Made by a program: the position numbers and the translations under genes
Shown here: one piece after another, positions 7,612 through 16,697 of the stretch
Position numbering within the stretch: the stretch's first letter is position 1
Layout of the letters: each line of letters begins with the position of its first letter
Assembly (NCBI GenBank): GCA_017306015.1
Contig: JAFKJK010000009.1
Span: 299,419-363,418 of the forward strand
Direction: 5' to 3'
From: Propionibacteriaceae bacterium
GTDB taxonomy: Bacteria > Actinomycetota > Actinomycetes > Propionibacteriales > Propionibacteriaceae
Length of the DNA: 64,000 nucleotides
The notes under the pieces: model-generated
The model's input: the letters and a program-made list of their open reading frames with translations, nothing else
Told to the model about the DNA's origin: nothing
Databases searched by the model: none

Positions 7612-9165
7612 ATGGCCGCAGCCGAGTGGCTTCGCAATGCCGTGCTGTACCAGATCTACCCGCAGTCCTTCGCCGACAGCAACGGGGACGGGATCGGCGA
7701 CTTCGCCGGCATCGAGGCCCATCTGGACCACCTCGAGTGGCTCGGAGTGACCGCCGCGTGGATCAACCCCTGCTTCGCCTCGCCGATGCTGGACGCCGGC
7801 TACGACATCGCCGACTTCACCCAGACCGCACCCCGCTACGGCAGCAGGGACGATCTGGTCCGGCTGGTGGATGCGGCCGCGTCCCGGGGAATCAGGATCC
7901 TGCTCGACCTGGTCGCCGGCCACACGTCCGACCAGCACCCGTGGTTCGTCGCCGAGGCGGACGGGGCCCGAACCGACCGCTACATCTGGTCGGACGCGCC
8001 GGCGCCGGGGTTCCAGCCGTCCCCGGGCCGGCGTCCCGGCTTCTACCTGCCGAACTTCTTCCCCGTCCAGCCGGCTCTCAACTTCGGCTACGCGCGAGCA
8101 GTGGACGCCGAACCCTGGCGGCAGCCGGTGGACGCGCCCGGGCCCCGGGCGAACCGGCAGGCGTTGCGGGAGATCATGGACAGCTGGCTGCGGATCGGAG
8201 TCGCCGGGTTCCGGGTCGACATGGCCAGTTCGCTGGTGAAGGACGACCCCGGCTGGGTGGAGACCGGGAAGCTGTGGCAGGAACTGCGCGGCTGGCTCGA
8301 CGACGCGCACCCGGGAGCGGTCCTGCTCTCGGAATGGGGACATCCCGAGCACGCGGTCCCGGCCGGCTTCGACGCCGACTTCTTCCTGCACTTCGCCGGA
8401 CGCGCGATGCGGTCGCTGTGGGACAACGGCTACGGCGCGGTCTTTCCCGAGGATGAGCAGGGCGAATGCTTCTTCGACGCGGACGGACGGGGCTCGCCGC
8501 GCGAGTTCCTGGACATCTGGGACGACGTCTGGCCGGTCGTCGAGCGGGCCGGCGGCCTGATCTCGCTGCCCTCGGCGAACCACGACTTCCAGCGGCTGTC
8601 GTGCGGGCCGCGCCGGGGCGTCCAGCTGAGAGCGCCGTTCGTGTTCCTGCTCACCTGGCCGACCGTCCCGGCGATCTACTACGGCGACGAGATCGGTATG
8701 CGCTACCTGCCCGACCTGCCCGACCGCGAGGGCAGCCGGCTCGGCCCGTACTACAACCGGATCGGCTCCCGCACCCCGATGCAGTGGGGGGACGGGCTCA
8801 GCGCCGGGTTCTCGTCCGCGGCTCCGGCGGCCCTGTACGCGCCGCTGGACCCGAGCCCCGACCGTCCCACCGTCGCGGGGCAGCGAGCCAACGAGGGTTC
8901 GCTGCTGCACCTCGTCCGTCGCCTGATCGCACTGCGCCGGTCCGAGCCGGAGCTGGCCGGCGGCGGTCCCGTCCAGGTGCTGCACGACGGCTTCCCGCTG
9001 GTCTATCGTCGCGGCCGATTCACGATCGCGGTCAACCCGCGCCGGGAGGCCGCCAGCGTGGAGCTCGCCTCTGATCCCGGAACGCTGGTGCTCGGCGAGG
9101 GGACGCGGTTCGCTGACACCGTCCTGACCGTGGACGGCTTCGGCTACGCGATCTACTCCAGCTGA
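7612..9165 (+). CDS. GH13-family alpha-glucosidase/amylase-like enzyme
   Basis: 517 residues with an (alpha/beta)8-barrel from the first residues: WLRNAVLYQIYPQSFADSNG and GDFAGIEAHLDHLEWLGVTA. The catalytic triad is complete: nucleophile Asp203 in GFRVDMA, acid/base Glu241 in LLSEWG, and Asp325 in SANHDF. LLDLVAGHTSDQHPW is conserved region I. A short C-terminal beta domain ends the protein. It lacks a signal peptide, so it acts in the cytoplasm, probably on maltose, sucrose or trehalose-type alpha-glucosides; the specificity is not resolved. ATG 7612 is preceded by AGGAGG at 7601-7606. It stands alone without transporter neighbours. Confidence 0.9.
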   Translation: MAAAEWLRNAVLYQIYPQSFADSNGDGIGDFAGIEAHLDHLEWLGVTAAWINPCFASPMLDAGYDIADFTQTAPRYGSRDDLVRLVDAAASRGIRILLDLVAGHTSDQHPWFVAEADGARTDRYIWSDAPAPGFQPSPGRRPGFYLPNFFPVQPALNFGYARAVDAEPWRQPVDAPGPRANRQALREIMDSWLRIGVAGFRVDMASSLVKDDPGWVETGKLWQELRGWLDDAHPGAVLLSEWGHPEHAVPAGFDADFFLHFAGRAMRSLWDNGYGAVFPEDEQGECFFDADGRGSPREFLDIWDDVWPVVERAGGLISLPSANHDFQRLSCGPRRGVQLRAPFVFLLTWPTVPAIYYGDEIGMRYLPDLPDREGSRLGPYYNRIGSRTPMQWGDGLSAGFSSAAPAALYAPLDPSPDRPTVAGQRANEGSLLHLVRRLIALRRSEPELAGGGPVQVLHDGFPLVYRRGRFTIAVNPRREAASVELASDPGTLVLGEGTRFADTVLTVDGFGYAIYSS

Positions 9166-9260
9166 GCCCGGCGGGCACCGGCCGCCCGGCTGTCCAGGAG
9201 ATCCCCACGGTCGAACCGATGCCGCGGGGTCCGTCCGGACACACCACTAGGCTCTCCCGG

Positions 9261-10163
9261 GTGACTGCCGACGCACAGCTGTGGACGTGGTGCGTCGAGC
9301 ACCTGGGCTCACCGCCGGAGGAGGAGTTCTTCTCGGCGGACTCGATGTCGTCAGTGCGCGGCGTCGTCCTCGCGGATGGACGGCGGGTCGCCCTGAAGAC
9401 CCGGGACGCGTCCGATCGGGTCCTGGCGTGCGCCGACGCGCAGCGGCACGCCCGGGCCGCGGGAATCGACTGTCCCGAACTGCTCGCCGGCCCGTCCCGG
9501 CTGGAGGGCCGCTGGTTGAGCGCGGAGGAGTGGCGGCCGGACGGCTCGCCCGTGCCTCCTGCCGACGCGGCGGCCCGCTACACGCGGCTGCTGCACACCC
9601 TCGTCCAGGCGCTGGCAGGCTTCGAGCCCGGACGGTTCGACCCGCCGCCACCGTGGGCGCACTACGACCACGGCACCGAGGGACGGGTGTGGCCGCCTGC
9701 CGCTTCGCTGCGCTGGGACCCGGAGTCGGAGCGGGTGCCGGTCGAGCTTCGACGGCTCGCGGCGGCCGCGCGGGAGCGGTTGGTCGCGGAGGATCTGCCG
9801 TCCGTGGTGGGGCACACCGACCTCAACGGCCTCAATGTCCGCTGGGCGCCGGAACCGATCGTGCACGACTGGGACTCCCTCGCCGGGCGGCCCGAGGCCG
9901 TGCTGGCCGGAATCCTCGCCGTCAACCACGTCGAGGTTCCGGGAGCCGGAGCGATCACCCCGGTCGCGGAGACGGATCGGGCCCTGGCGCTGTACCAGGA
10001 GCTGCGCCCGTTCACGTCCACCGAACGGGAGGTCGCCTGGGCGGCCGGGGTCTGGGTCGCCGCGTACAACGCGGCGTTCGAGCACCTTCACGGCGCGCCG
10101 GGAGCGGTCTCCCGGCAACTGCGGGATGACGGCGAGGAGCGGCTCCGGCTGGCGGGGCTGTGA
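9261..10163 (+). CDS. Aminoglycoside phosphotransferase (APH)-fold kinase
   Basis: About 300 residues from a GTG at 9261. The C-lobe carries the APH-type catalytic loop HTDLNGLNVRW (His185, Asp187, Asn189-type) and the metal-binding IVHDWDSLAGRPE, the counterpart of the DFG region. The N-lobe has a lysine in GRRVALKTRD as the ATP-binding candidate. Such actinobacterial proteins phosphorylate small hydroxyl compounds such as aminoglycosides, choline or homoserine; nothing here fixes the substrate. No operon partner is apparent. Confidence 0.85.
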   Translation: MTADAQLWTWCVEHLGSPPEEEFFSADSMSSVRGVVLADGRRVALKTRDASDRVLACADAQRHARAAGIDCPELLAGPSRLEGRWLSAEEWRPDGSPVPPADAAARYTRLLHTLVQALAGFEPGRFDPPPPWAHYDHGTEGRVWPPAASLRWDPESERVPVELRRLAAAARERLVAEDLPSVVGHTDLNGLNVRWAPEPIVHDWDSLAGRPEAVLAGILAVNHVEVPGAGAITPVAETDRALALYQELRPFTSTEREVAWAAGVWVAAYNAAFEHLHGAPGAVSRQLRDDGEERLRLAGL

Positions 10164-10299
10164 CCCGGCGGGAGCGCTGAGACCGGTATCGGCGAGGCCG
10201 CATGCTCACACAGTGAACTCACCTACCGAACACGGGAGGCAACTTCACAGCTTGTCTGGTGCGGACTCAGCCAGCGGGTGCAGCCTCATGGCCGAGCAC

Positions 10300-11037
10300 T
10301 CACCCGAACACCCTGCGCGCGACCCGCGCAGCGACGATCTCCCGCGCCGGCAGCCGGTCGGTCCGCACCACCTCCCGGGCCATGGCCAGCAGGCTGATCC
10401 CGAGGTCCCCGGCACTGCGGCTGAGCATCCGGAAGCCCTCGGCGGGTACGACCCGGTAGCGGGCCATCACGACGCCGAGGGCCGTCGCGACCAGCCCGCC
10501 GCCCGCACCGTCCGGCGGTGGGGACAGGACTGCCAGCTCGGCGTCACAGTGCTCGGCGAAGTCGGTACACAGGCTCGCCAGCTGGCCGGCCTTCTCCCGC
10601 TGGTCGTCGAACGCCTGGGGTTGCGGCGCGCACACGCTCAGGACGGCGAGTCGACCGGAGGCGACCGGAATGCGCACGCACAGCAGACTGTGGACGCCCA
10701 CCACGGAGATGCACCGCTCGGCGAAGTCGGGCCAGCGCGCGTCCTCGGCCAGGTCCGCCGCCACGAGCACGTGGGCTGGGGCGGGCCAGCAGGGCACCGG
10801 GCCCTGGTCGAGCTCGCGCTGGAGCATGTCGACGCGGACGGGGATGTCGTCGCTCGCCCAGCAGGATTCCACCGTCCCGGTGTCGGTGACGAGGGTGAGC
10901 CCGACGTGGCTGGCGCCCAGGCTGCCGGCGACCGTGATCAGGTCGGCCGGGTCGACGACGCCGAGCGCCCCACGAGCGGGCGCGGCGGAGGAGCTGGCGA
11001 ACGGCGAGGACGGTGTGTCGGGGTTGGCATGTGTCAT
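10300..11037 (-). CDS. GAF-ANTAR family protein with a degenerate ANTAR domain
   Basis: 245 residues. Residues about 25-165 form a GAF-like sensor, with LDQGPVPCWPAPAHVLVAADLAEDARWPDF as the family's typical G-P-C and W-P-x-F segments. Residues about 175-240 resemble ANTAR in length and helix pattern (VATALGVVMARYRVVPAEGF) but lack the usual Q-A-K-G-I-L-M core. That suggests altered RNA binding. The N-terminal 20 residues are low-complexity serine/proline/alanine. It is divergent from a second GAF-ANTAR gene 301 bp away. Confidence 0.82.
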   Translation of the reverse strand: MTHANPDTPSSPFASSSAAPARGALGVVDPADLITVAGSLGASHVGLTLVTDTGTVESCWASDDIPVRVDMLQRELDQGPVPCWPAPAHVLVAADLAEDARWPDFAERCISVVGVHSLLCVRIPVASGRLAVLSVCAPQPQAFDDQREKAGQLASLCTDFAEHCDAELAVLSPPPDGAGGGLVATALGVVMARYRVVPAEGFRMLSRSAGDLGISLLAMAREVVRTDRLPAREIVAARVARRVFG

Positions 11038-11338
11038 CGGGGGCCTGCCGGAAGCGCGATCCTGGACTCCACCGCTGCTTGATGGGCCCGGATCACTCGA
11101 AGCGCAGGCTACACATCCGCTGGCGGCTTGGCCATAGGCTGCGGCGCCAGATCCCGGGCTCGTCCGGCTGTCAGGACGCTGTCAGCGTGGTATAGCCTCG
11201 CCAACGAACGGCACACGACTTCAAGCAGCGGAGCGACGTGGCCCTCAATCGAGGTGCCCGCTGAATGACCCCTGCAATCCCCGGCGGCGAGCTGACCTCG
11301 CACCGGCGCGAGCGACCACGACCCCACGCCGAGCCACG
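11038..11338. other. 301-bp intergenic region between two divergent GAF-ANTAR genes
   Basis: No credible coding sequence on either strand. A TATAGC block at about 11191 could be part of a forward promoter. I see no strong paired-hairpin ANTAR target, although such sites cannot be excluded by eye. Confidence 0.45.
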
Positions 11339-12064
11339 ATGACGCCACTGGAGCTGATGGCCCGGCAGTTCCGCGGCCTCTCCCAGGCGATGGCCGAGGA
11401 AACTCTCCCCGAGCTGGGCGAGGTGCTGCACTATGCCCGGACCGCGATCCCCGGGGTGAGCGAGGCAGCCATCGCCGTCGCCGGACGTCGCGGCACGCGC
11501 ACCATTGCGGCCACCAGCAAGGCAGCCGCCGAGCTCGACGCGCTGCAGTTCGGCTTGGGCCGGGGTACGGCAGTCGCGGTGCTGGACGGCGACGAGATCG
11601 CCCTGGTCAGCGATCTCACCAGCGACGACAGTCTCGCCGTCCTGGCTGCCCACGCTGCCGAACTGGGCGTCCGCTCGATGCTCAGCGTGCGCCTGGGCCA
11701 CGCGGCGGACGAACCTGCGGCGATCACCTTCTACGCCGGGGACGCGGGCACGTTCGGTCCGGCGCAGTCGGCGCTGGCCAGCATCTTCGCGGCCTGTGTC
11801 TCGCTGCTGCTGGCCGGTCAGGCCGGTCATGAGCGCGCCGCCGGCCTCGCGCGGGCGGTGCAGGGCAATCGCGAGATCAGCGTGGCGATCGGCATCCTGA
11901 TGGCCCGAAACCGGTGGTCGCGTCCGGAGGCACTGGAGCGGCTGGTGGCTTCCAGCCAGGATCTCAACCGTCGGCTGGTCGACGTCGCGACCGAGGTGAT
12001 CGCCACCCGCCGGCTGCCGACACTGTCTCGGCGACGCGGTGGCCGACGCCGGCGGGACGGCTGA
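11339..12064 (+). CDS. GAF-ANTAR family RNA-binding regulator
   Basis: 241 residues. A GAF-like domain fills about 15-165 (GLGRGTAVAVLDGDEIALVSDLT, LGVRSMLSVRL). An ANTAR domain follows at about 175-230 (GNREISVAIGILMARNRWSRPEALERLVASSQDLNRRL), with a divergent but recognisable A-x-G-I-L-M core. The tail is a run of arginines and glycines that may add RNA affinity. The start at 11339 has only a weak ribosome site. The next gene, 168 bp on, is a similar protein, so they arose by duplication or are co-regulated. Confidence 0.85.
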   Translation: MTPLELMARQFRGLSQAMAEETLPELGEVLHYARTAIPGVSEAAIAVAGRRGTRTIAATSKAAAELDALQFGLGRGTAVAVLDGDEIALVSDLTSDDSLAVLAAHAAELGVRSMLSVRLGHAADEPAAITFYAGDAGTFGPAQSALASIFAACVSLLLAGQAGHERAAGLARAVQGNREISVAIGILMARNRWSRPEALERLVASSQDLNRRLVDVATEVIATRRLPTLSRRRGGRRRRDG

Positions 12065-12232
12065 CGGCGCTTGTCGGTGACGGGACTCCTCCGGCCCGAG
12101 TGGGTATTCCTCCAGGGGTATCGCGGTCAGCCCGCCGATCCGGCCGACGAGGAGAACTGACGGCTCGCCGGGTCGGCGTCCCGCACCTCGGTATCACCGG
12201 TTCCGGGGGGTCGTGGACTGTCCGGGAGAGGA

Positions 12233-12976
12233 ATGGGGGAAGAGGTGGCCGGAACCCGACGTGTCGATCCGCTCGCGGAGCTTCTGGAGGAACTGTCCGC
12301 CGCAGGCGATCTGCAGGCCGCGTGGCAGCGAGTCGTGAATGCGTGCCTGACCGAGGTCGAGGGTGCCGAGTACGCCGGCATCACCGTCCTGGGAAGGGAG
12401 TCGGCGACGACTCCGGTGGCCAGCGATCCGCTTGTCAGGGCCGTCGATGAGCTGCAGTACAGCACCGGGCAGGGTCCGTGCGTCCGGGCTGCTGTCGCCG
12501 ACACCGAACCCGTGGTCCTGGTCAATGATCTGCTCGGCGACGGGCGGTGGCCGGACTTCAGTGGCGGCGCGGTCAAGCTCGGGGTGAGCGCGATGCTCTC
12601 CTTCCACCTGTACACCGAGCCCGACAGCACCGTCGGGGCCTTGAACCTGTACTCGACCCGGGTGGACTCCTTCACGCCGGAGTCCCTGCAGACCGGGGCG
12701 CTGTTGGCCGCCCATGCTGCAGTCGCTGCCGCGACGGCCGAGAAGACCGGACAGCTCCGGGTCGCGCTGGCCAGCCGGGATCTGATCGGGCAGGCCAAGG
12801 GCATCCTGATGGAGCGGTACCGGATCACGGCCGACCACGCCTTCGGCCTGCTGGTGGCAGCGTCGCAACGGACGAACCGCAGGCTCACCGATCTCGCCGA
12901 GGAACTGGCCACGACTGGGCAGTTGGCAGGGCTGCTGAGTCCCCATGAACCGAGTTCGCTCCTGCGTGCCCCCTAG
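12233..12976 (+). CDS. GAF-ANTAR family RNA-binding regulator
   Basis: 247 residues, and the most canonical of the four. A GAF domain spans about 30-175 (LQYSTGQGPCVRAA, DGRWPDF, GVSAMLSFHLYTEPD, GALNLYS). A clean ANTAR domain covers about 180-240 with SRDLIGQAKGILMERYRI and SQRTNRRLTDLAEELA. The ANTAR core is nearly the same as in the protein at 6485-7465. It should act as a ligand-controlled transcription antiterminator. The upstream 168 bp has no other gene. The start at 12233 is uncertain by a few codons. Confidence 0.88.
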   Translation: MGEEVAGTRRVDPLAELLEELSAAGDLQAAWQRVVNACLTEVEGAEYAGITVLGRESATTPVASDPLVRAVDELQYSTGQGPCVRAAVADTEPVVLVNDLLGDGRWPDFSGGAVKLGVSAMLSFHLYTEPDSTVGALNLYSTRVDSFTPESLQTGALLAAHAAVAAATAEKTGQLRVALASRDLIGQAKGILMERYRITADHAFGLLVAASQRTNRRLTDLAEELATTGQLAGLLSPHEPSSLLRAP

Positions 12977-13250
12977 TGGCCAGCGGATGCGTCCGGACGC
13001 CGCGCGTACGCTGCAGCACATTGCCCAACTCGGCAGAGAGCAAGCACGCCTGTGAGGTCTGTCCAGCTCCGAGACGACGTCCGCCAATAATCGCCCGGAT
13101 CAGTCACGTGCAGAGCATGGCAACGTCAGCAGCGGATAGCCGGCTCTGCCTGGAGGTTCGACGACGGCGGCTGTGGCGAATGGGAGCGGATCAGGCCCCT
13201 GTCCGGTCCAGGCCTCCGGAGCGCCCGTGCCGGTGTGGCCGGGCCGGCGG

Positions 13251-15002
13251 TCAACCCCGCGCAGACCGAAGCAGCGAGGGTGCGGCCTTGTGCTCCCTGC
13301 ACTCGGTCAGCAGGCCGTTCTTCTCCTGGGCGGTGTCGGTGAGCTGGGTGTAGCAGTAGCCCGCCAGGCCACTGTCCGGCCCCACGGACGACAGCAGTTC
13401 GCCGAACGACTGCGGCAACTGCGTCGCGGTGATCACCTCCCCGTAACCGGACCAGGCACCGTCATCGGTGTGGACGTTGAGGCCGCCGAACTCCGACAAC
13501 AACACGGGCACGTCGGCTGCGACGGCCTGCCCCGGCGGCAGCACGAGCGGACGTCCGGCCGGCTGCTCCGACCGCAGGGCGGCACGCACCTGCTCGGGCG
13601 AGCCGTACCGCCTGGCCAGCAGCCGAGGGTCGTGGGTGTAGTCGTGGATGCCGACGAGGTCGCCGGCGGTGAAGTGCCACCCGTCGTTCCCGATCACCAG
13701 CCGGGTCGGGTCCAGCGCCTTGAGGTAGTGGTAGAGCGCCTCGACCGCGTGCTGCTCACGCCGGCTGACCTGGAGACCGGGCAGTCCCCAGCTCTCGTTG
13801 AACGCGACCCAGCCGATCACACTGGGATGTCCGGCGTCCCTCGCCACGAGAGCCGCCAGTTCGGCACTCGTCCGGCTGAGGGCAACCGGGGAGAACCGGT
13901 ACGCGGCCGCGGCGTCGGCCAGCACCACCAGGCCCACCCGGTCACAGCACTCCAGGAACCGGGGATCGGCGCTGGTCTGATGCATTCGAAGACCGTTGAA
14001 GCCGAGTTCCCGGATCAGCTGGACCTCCCGCTCCAGGTCCGCGGTCGAGGGGGACGCGAGGTGCGTCTCGGGCCAGTAGCCCTGCTCGAGGACGAGGCGC
14101 AGAAAGAGGGGACGGCCGTTCAGCAGGACCCGGCTGTGGTCCGTCGCCACCGAGCGCAGTCCGAGGTACGACGTGACCACGTCGAGCCGGTCCCCGCCCT
14201 GCCGCAGCTCGAACCGCGCGTCCACCAGGGTGGGCGAGTCCGGGCTCCACAGGATCCGGTCGGGCTCGGCGTCCACGCGCGGATCGTCGACCGTGAGCGT
14301 CGCGGCGAGCGTCCCGGAGGTCACCGCCAGCTCGGCCCTGGCCAGGGTGTCCGGGCCGAGGGTGAGTTCGACGCCCAGCGTCATGTCCTGGCTGAGCGGA
14401 CCGGCGATGCTGACCGAGAGTCCGACCGTCCGCAGGTCCTCGCCGGGGGTCAGCAGCAGACGGTCGATCCTGGTCGCGGGAACCCACTCCCACCACACTG
14501 ACCTCCAGATCCCCGAGGTGCGTCGGTACCAGATCACGTGCGGGTCCGGCTGCCAGTCCTGCTTCCCCCGCGGCTGCTCGAGGTCGCCGGGATCGTCGAC
14601 CACGCGGACGACCAGGACGTTCACCCCGGGCTGGACGACGTGAGTCCCGTCTACGGTGAACCTGGCCTGACTTCCCTCGTGGTCACCGATCCGGACCCCG
14701 TTCAGCCACACCGAGGCCGAGTGGTCCACGCCCTCGAAGTGGAGCAGCAGCCGTCCCGGCGAGACGGTGTCGACCGCGAACTCGCGCCGGTACCACAGGG
14801 CGCCGTCGGGATCCTCGCCGACGCCCGATGCCGGCGACTCGGGCGGGAACGGCACCGTGATCGTGCGGGCGAACGCCTCGGGGGCGCTCTCCCAGTGCGC
14901 GGCCAGCCCGATGTCGTCAGGGTCGGTGGCATAGCCCCACTCCCCGTCCAGCAGGACGTGACCGGCTCGCACGAGCTGGGGTCGCGGGTACCCCGAGATC
15001 AT
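13251..15002 (-). CDS. GH2-family glycoside hydrolase (beta-galactosidase/glucuronidase type)
   Basis: 583 residues with the GH2 order: jelly-roll sugar-binding domain (DGALWYRREFAVD, ASVWLNGVRIGDHEG), immunoglobulin-like domain, then a TIM barrel. In the barrel WVAFNESWG holds the acid/base Glu after Asn, and VPVLLSEFGG the nucleophile Glu. No signal peptide is present, so it works on imported oligosaccharides. The start overlaps the GH39-like gene by four bases. It is the last gene of the LacI-controlled sugar operon. The exact linkage (beta-galactoside, mannoside, glucuronide or arabinoside) is not decided by sequence. Confidence 0.9.
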   Translation of the reverse strand: MISGYPRPQLVRAGHVLLDGEWGYATDPDDIGLAAHWESAPEAFARTITVPFPPESPASGVGEDPDGALWYRREFAVDTVSPGRLLLHFEGVDHSASVWLNGVRIGDHEGSQARFTVDGTHVVQPGVNVLVVRVVDDPGDLEQPRGKQDWQPDPHVIWYRRTSGIWRSVWWEWVPATRIDRLLLTPGEDLRTVGLSVSIAGPLSQDMTLGVELTLGPDTLARAELAVTSGTLAATLTVDDPRVDAEPDRILWSPDSPTLVDARFELRQGGDRLDVVTSYLGLRSVATDHSRVLLNGRPLFLRLVLEQGYWPETHLASPSTADLEREVQLIRELGFNGLRMHQTSADPRFLECCDRVGLVVLADAAAAYRFSPVALSRTSAELAALVARDAGHPSVIGWVAFNESWGLPGLQVSRREQHAVEALYHYLKALDPTRLVIGNDGWHFTAGDLVGIHDYTHDPRLLARRYGSPEQVRAALRSEQPAGRPLVLPPGQAVAADVPVLLSEFGGLNVHTDDGAWSGYGEVITATQLPQSFGELLSSVGPDSGLAGYCYTQLTDTAQEKNGLLTECREHKAAPSLLRSARG

Positions 15003-16684
15003 CGCCCGGCCACCGCGGCCGGAGCCACCGTCACGAACGCCGGCACCGGCGCGCAAGCGGCGACGAAGAGCCGTGAGCTCTCCCGTGGCCGGGGCGGGTC
15101 GGGGAGCTCGGGCAGCTCACGGGTGACGGGTTCGCCGGCCAGCAGCCGCGTCCCGGAGTCGTCGATCAGGAGGACGGTGGCCGCGGCCGGCGCCCCGCTG
15201 GCGTCCTTCACCTCGACTTCCCAGTCCCGGATCGACAGGCCGTCGAGGAGATCCACTCCGTGCACCGCCCAGCCGGTCGGCTCTGCGCCGAACCTGAAGG
15301 TCGCGCTGGCTTCGTCCAGATCACTCCAGCCGGTGCCGGGCGTGCTGACCGGGATCCCCCAGCAGCAGCGGCCAGCTCGACGTGGCGGACGCGCGCCACT
15401 GCTGACCAGCGCCACCGCACCGGTGGGCAGGGTGATCTCGGCCCGTCCGTCCGGCCGAGGCAGCTCGGCCGCCGGATGGACGCCGTCCGCGTCGATCAGG
15501 ACGACCTGCAGCGGGCCGGCGCCGTCCGGTGCCCGCAGGTCGAGAGCGACGCTCACGTCCGCGAAGTGCCGGTTCCACACGATCGCCGCCTGCGTCGTCC
15601 GGTCCACGGAGGCGATCGCGCCCACCCCGGGCGGCCCGTCGACCTCGCACGCCACCCGGTCGATCGGCATCCGCTGGTAGAACTCGTACACCGCGTGGAC
15701 GGGCTTGGCGACGCCGTCGATGTCGACCATTCCGGAGAAGTTCCCCTGCCCGCTGTCGAGGAACTGCGCCCAGTGCGTGCGAGTGAGCTCGCGATGGGAG
15801 AGCAGGCGTGGAAGTTCCGCGGCGAAGGTGGAGGCGAGCTGGTGGGTGTCCTGGAGCCCGCCGCGGGGGTAGTCGATGCTGAACGCGTTGTACTCGTTGA
15901 GGTGGAGTTCGACGTGGCGCAGTCGCGGGTGGCCGGCCAGCACCTCCCGCACGATCCGCAGCGTCCCCTCAAGACCGAAGTGGCCGTAGTGGTGGAAGGA
16001 GACGAAGTCGAGCGGAAGGTCCTCCGCCACGACCGCGCGGCAGAACGCGTCCAGCCATTCGGCGTTGATCGCCGCGAGCGCCAACGCCGGTCCGCCGACC
16101 CTGGCGTGAGGATCGGCCGCCCTGATCGCGCGGGACGTGGCGCGGTAGAGGTCGAGGTAGTCCTCCAGGCAGCCGGTGTAGAAGGTCGCATCGCCGGTGC
16201 GCTCGTCACGCAGGTCGGGCTCGTTGTACACCTCGTGGTAGCCCACGCTGACCCCGCGCTCGGCCATGCCTGCCACGTACGCGGCGACCGTGTCGACCCA
16301 GACCGTGTCGTCGCGCGCCATCGAGCGCCAGTCGGCTCCCGGCTCGCGCGCCGCGGAGGGGACGTAGCAGTAGGACCAGTAGGGACGGACGCCCGCCGCC
16401 GTGATCAGGTCGGCGAGCGCGTCGGTCTCGGCGAAGTCGTAGCGGGGCCGGCCGTCGACCATCTCGACGACCTCGCGCGTCCAGGGCATCCATTCCGCCC
16501 CCCAGCCGAGGTCGATCCGCAGCGACTCCGGTGCCGCGGCGGCGATGAAGCCGGCGTCGCGTCGGTACCGCTCGATCGGGACCAGGCCGGAGTTGTAGAC
16601 CGCTATCCGCTCCTTGGAGAGCGGATGGGCCGCGAGCCGGGTGGCGTCGATCCGAATGCTTGCCGACGAACTGATTGGTCGCAT
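14999..16684 (-). CDS. GH39-like glycoside hydrolase (beta-xylosidase/iduronidase clan)
   Basis: 561 residues. The N-terminal TIM barrel has YHEVYNEPD with the Asn-Glu acid/base pair typical of clan GH-A, and VELHLNEYNAF with the second glutamate as nucleophile. A C-terminal beta-sandwich follows from about 350. This combination matches GH39 beta-xylosidases and alpha-iduronidases. No secretion signal is seen. It lies between the ABC permeases and the GH2 gene, overlapping the latter by ATGA, so the two enzymes probably degrade the same imported oligosaccharide inside the cell. Confidence 0.85.
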   Translation of the reverse strand: MRPISSSASIRIDATRLAAHPLSKERIAVYNSGLVPIERYRRDAGFIAAAAPESLRIDLGWGAEWMPWTREVVEMVDGRPRYDFAETDALADLITAAGVRPYWSYCYVPSAAREPGADWRSMARDDTVWVDTVAAYVAGMAERGVSVGYHEVYNEPDLRDERTGDATFYTGCLEDYLDLYRATSRAIRAADPHARVGGPALALAAINAEWLDAFCRAVVAEDLPLDFVSFHHYGHFGLEGTLRIVREVLAGHPRLRHVELHLNEYNAFSIDYPRGGLQDTHQLASTFAAELPRLLSHRELTRTHWAQFLDSGQGNFSGMVDIDGVAKPVHAVYEFYQRMPIDRVACEVDGPPGVGAIASVDRTTQAAIVWNRHFADVSVALDLRAPDGAGPLQVVLIDADGVHPAAELPRPDGRAEITLPTGAVALVSSGARPPRRAGRCCWGIPVSTPGTGWSDLDEASATFRFGAEPTGWAVHGVDLLDGLSIRDWEVEVKDASGAPAAATVLLIDDSGTRLLAGEPVTRELPELPDPPRPRESSRLFVAACAPVPAFVTVAPAAVAGR

Positions 16685-16697
16685 GGGTTCTTTCGTT

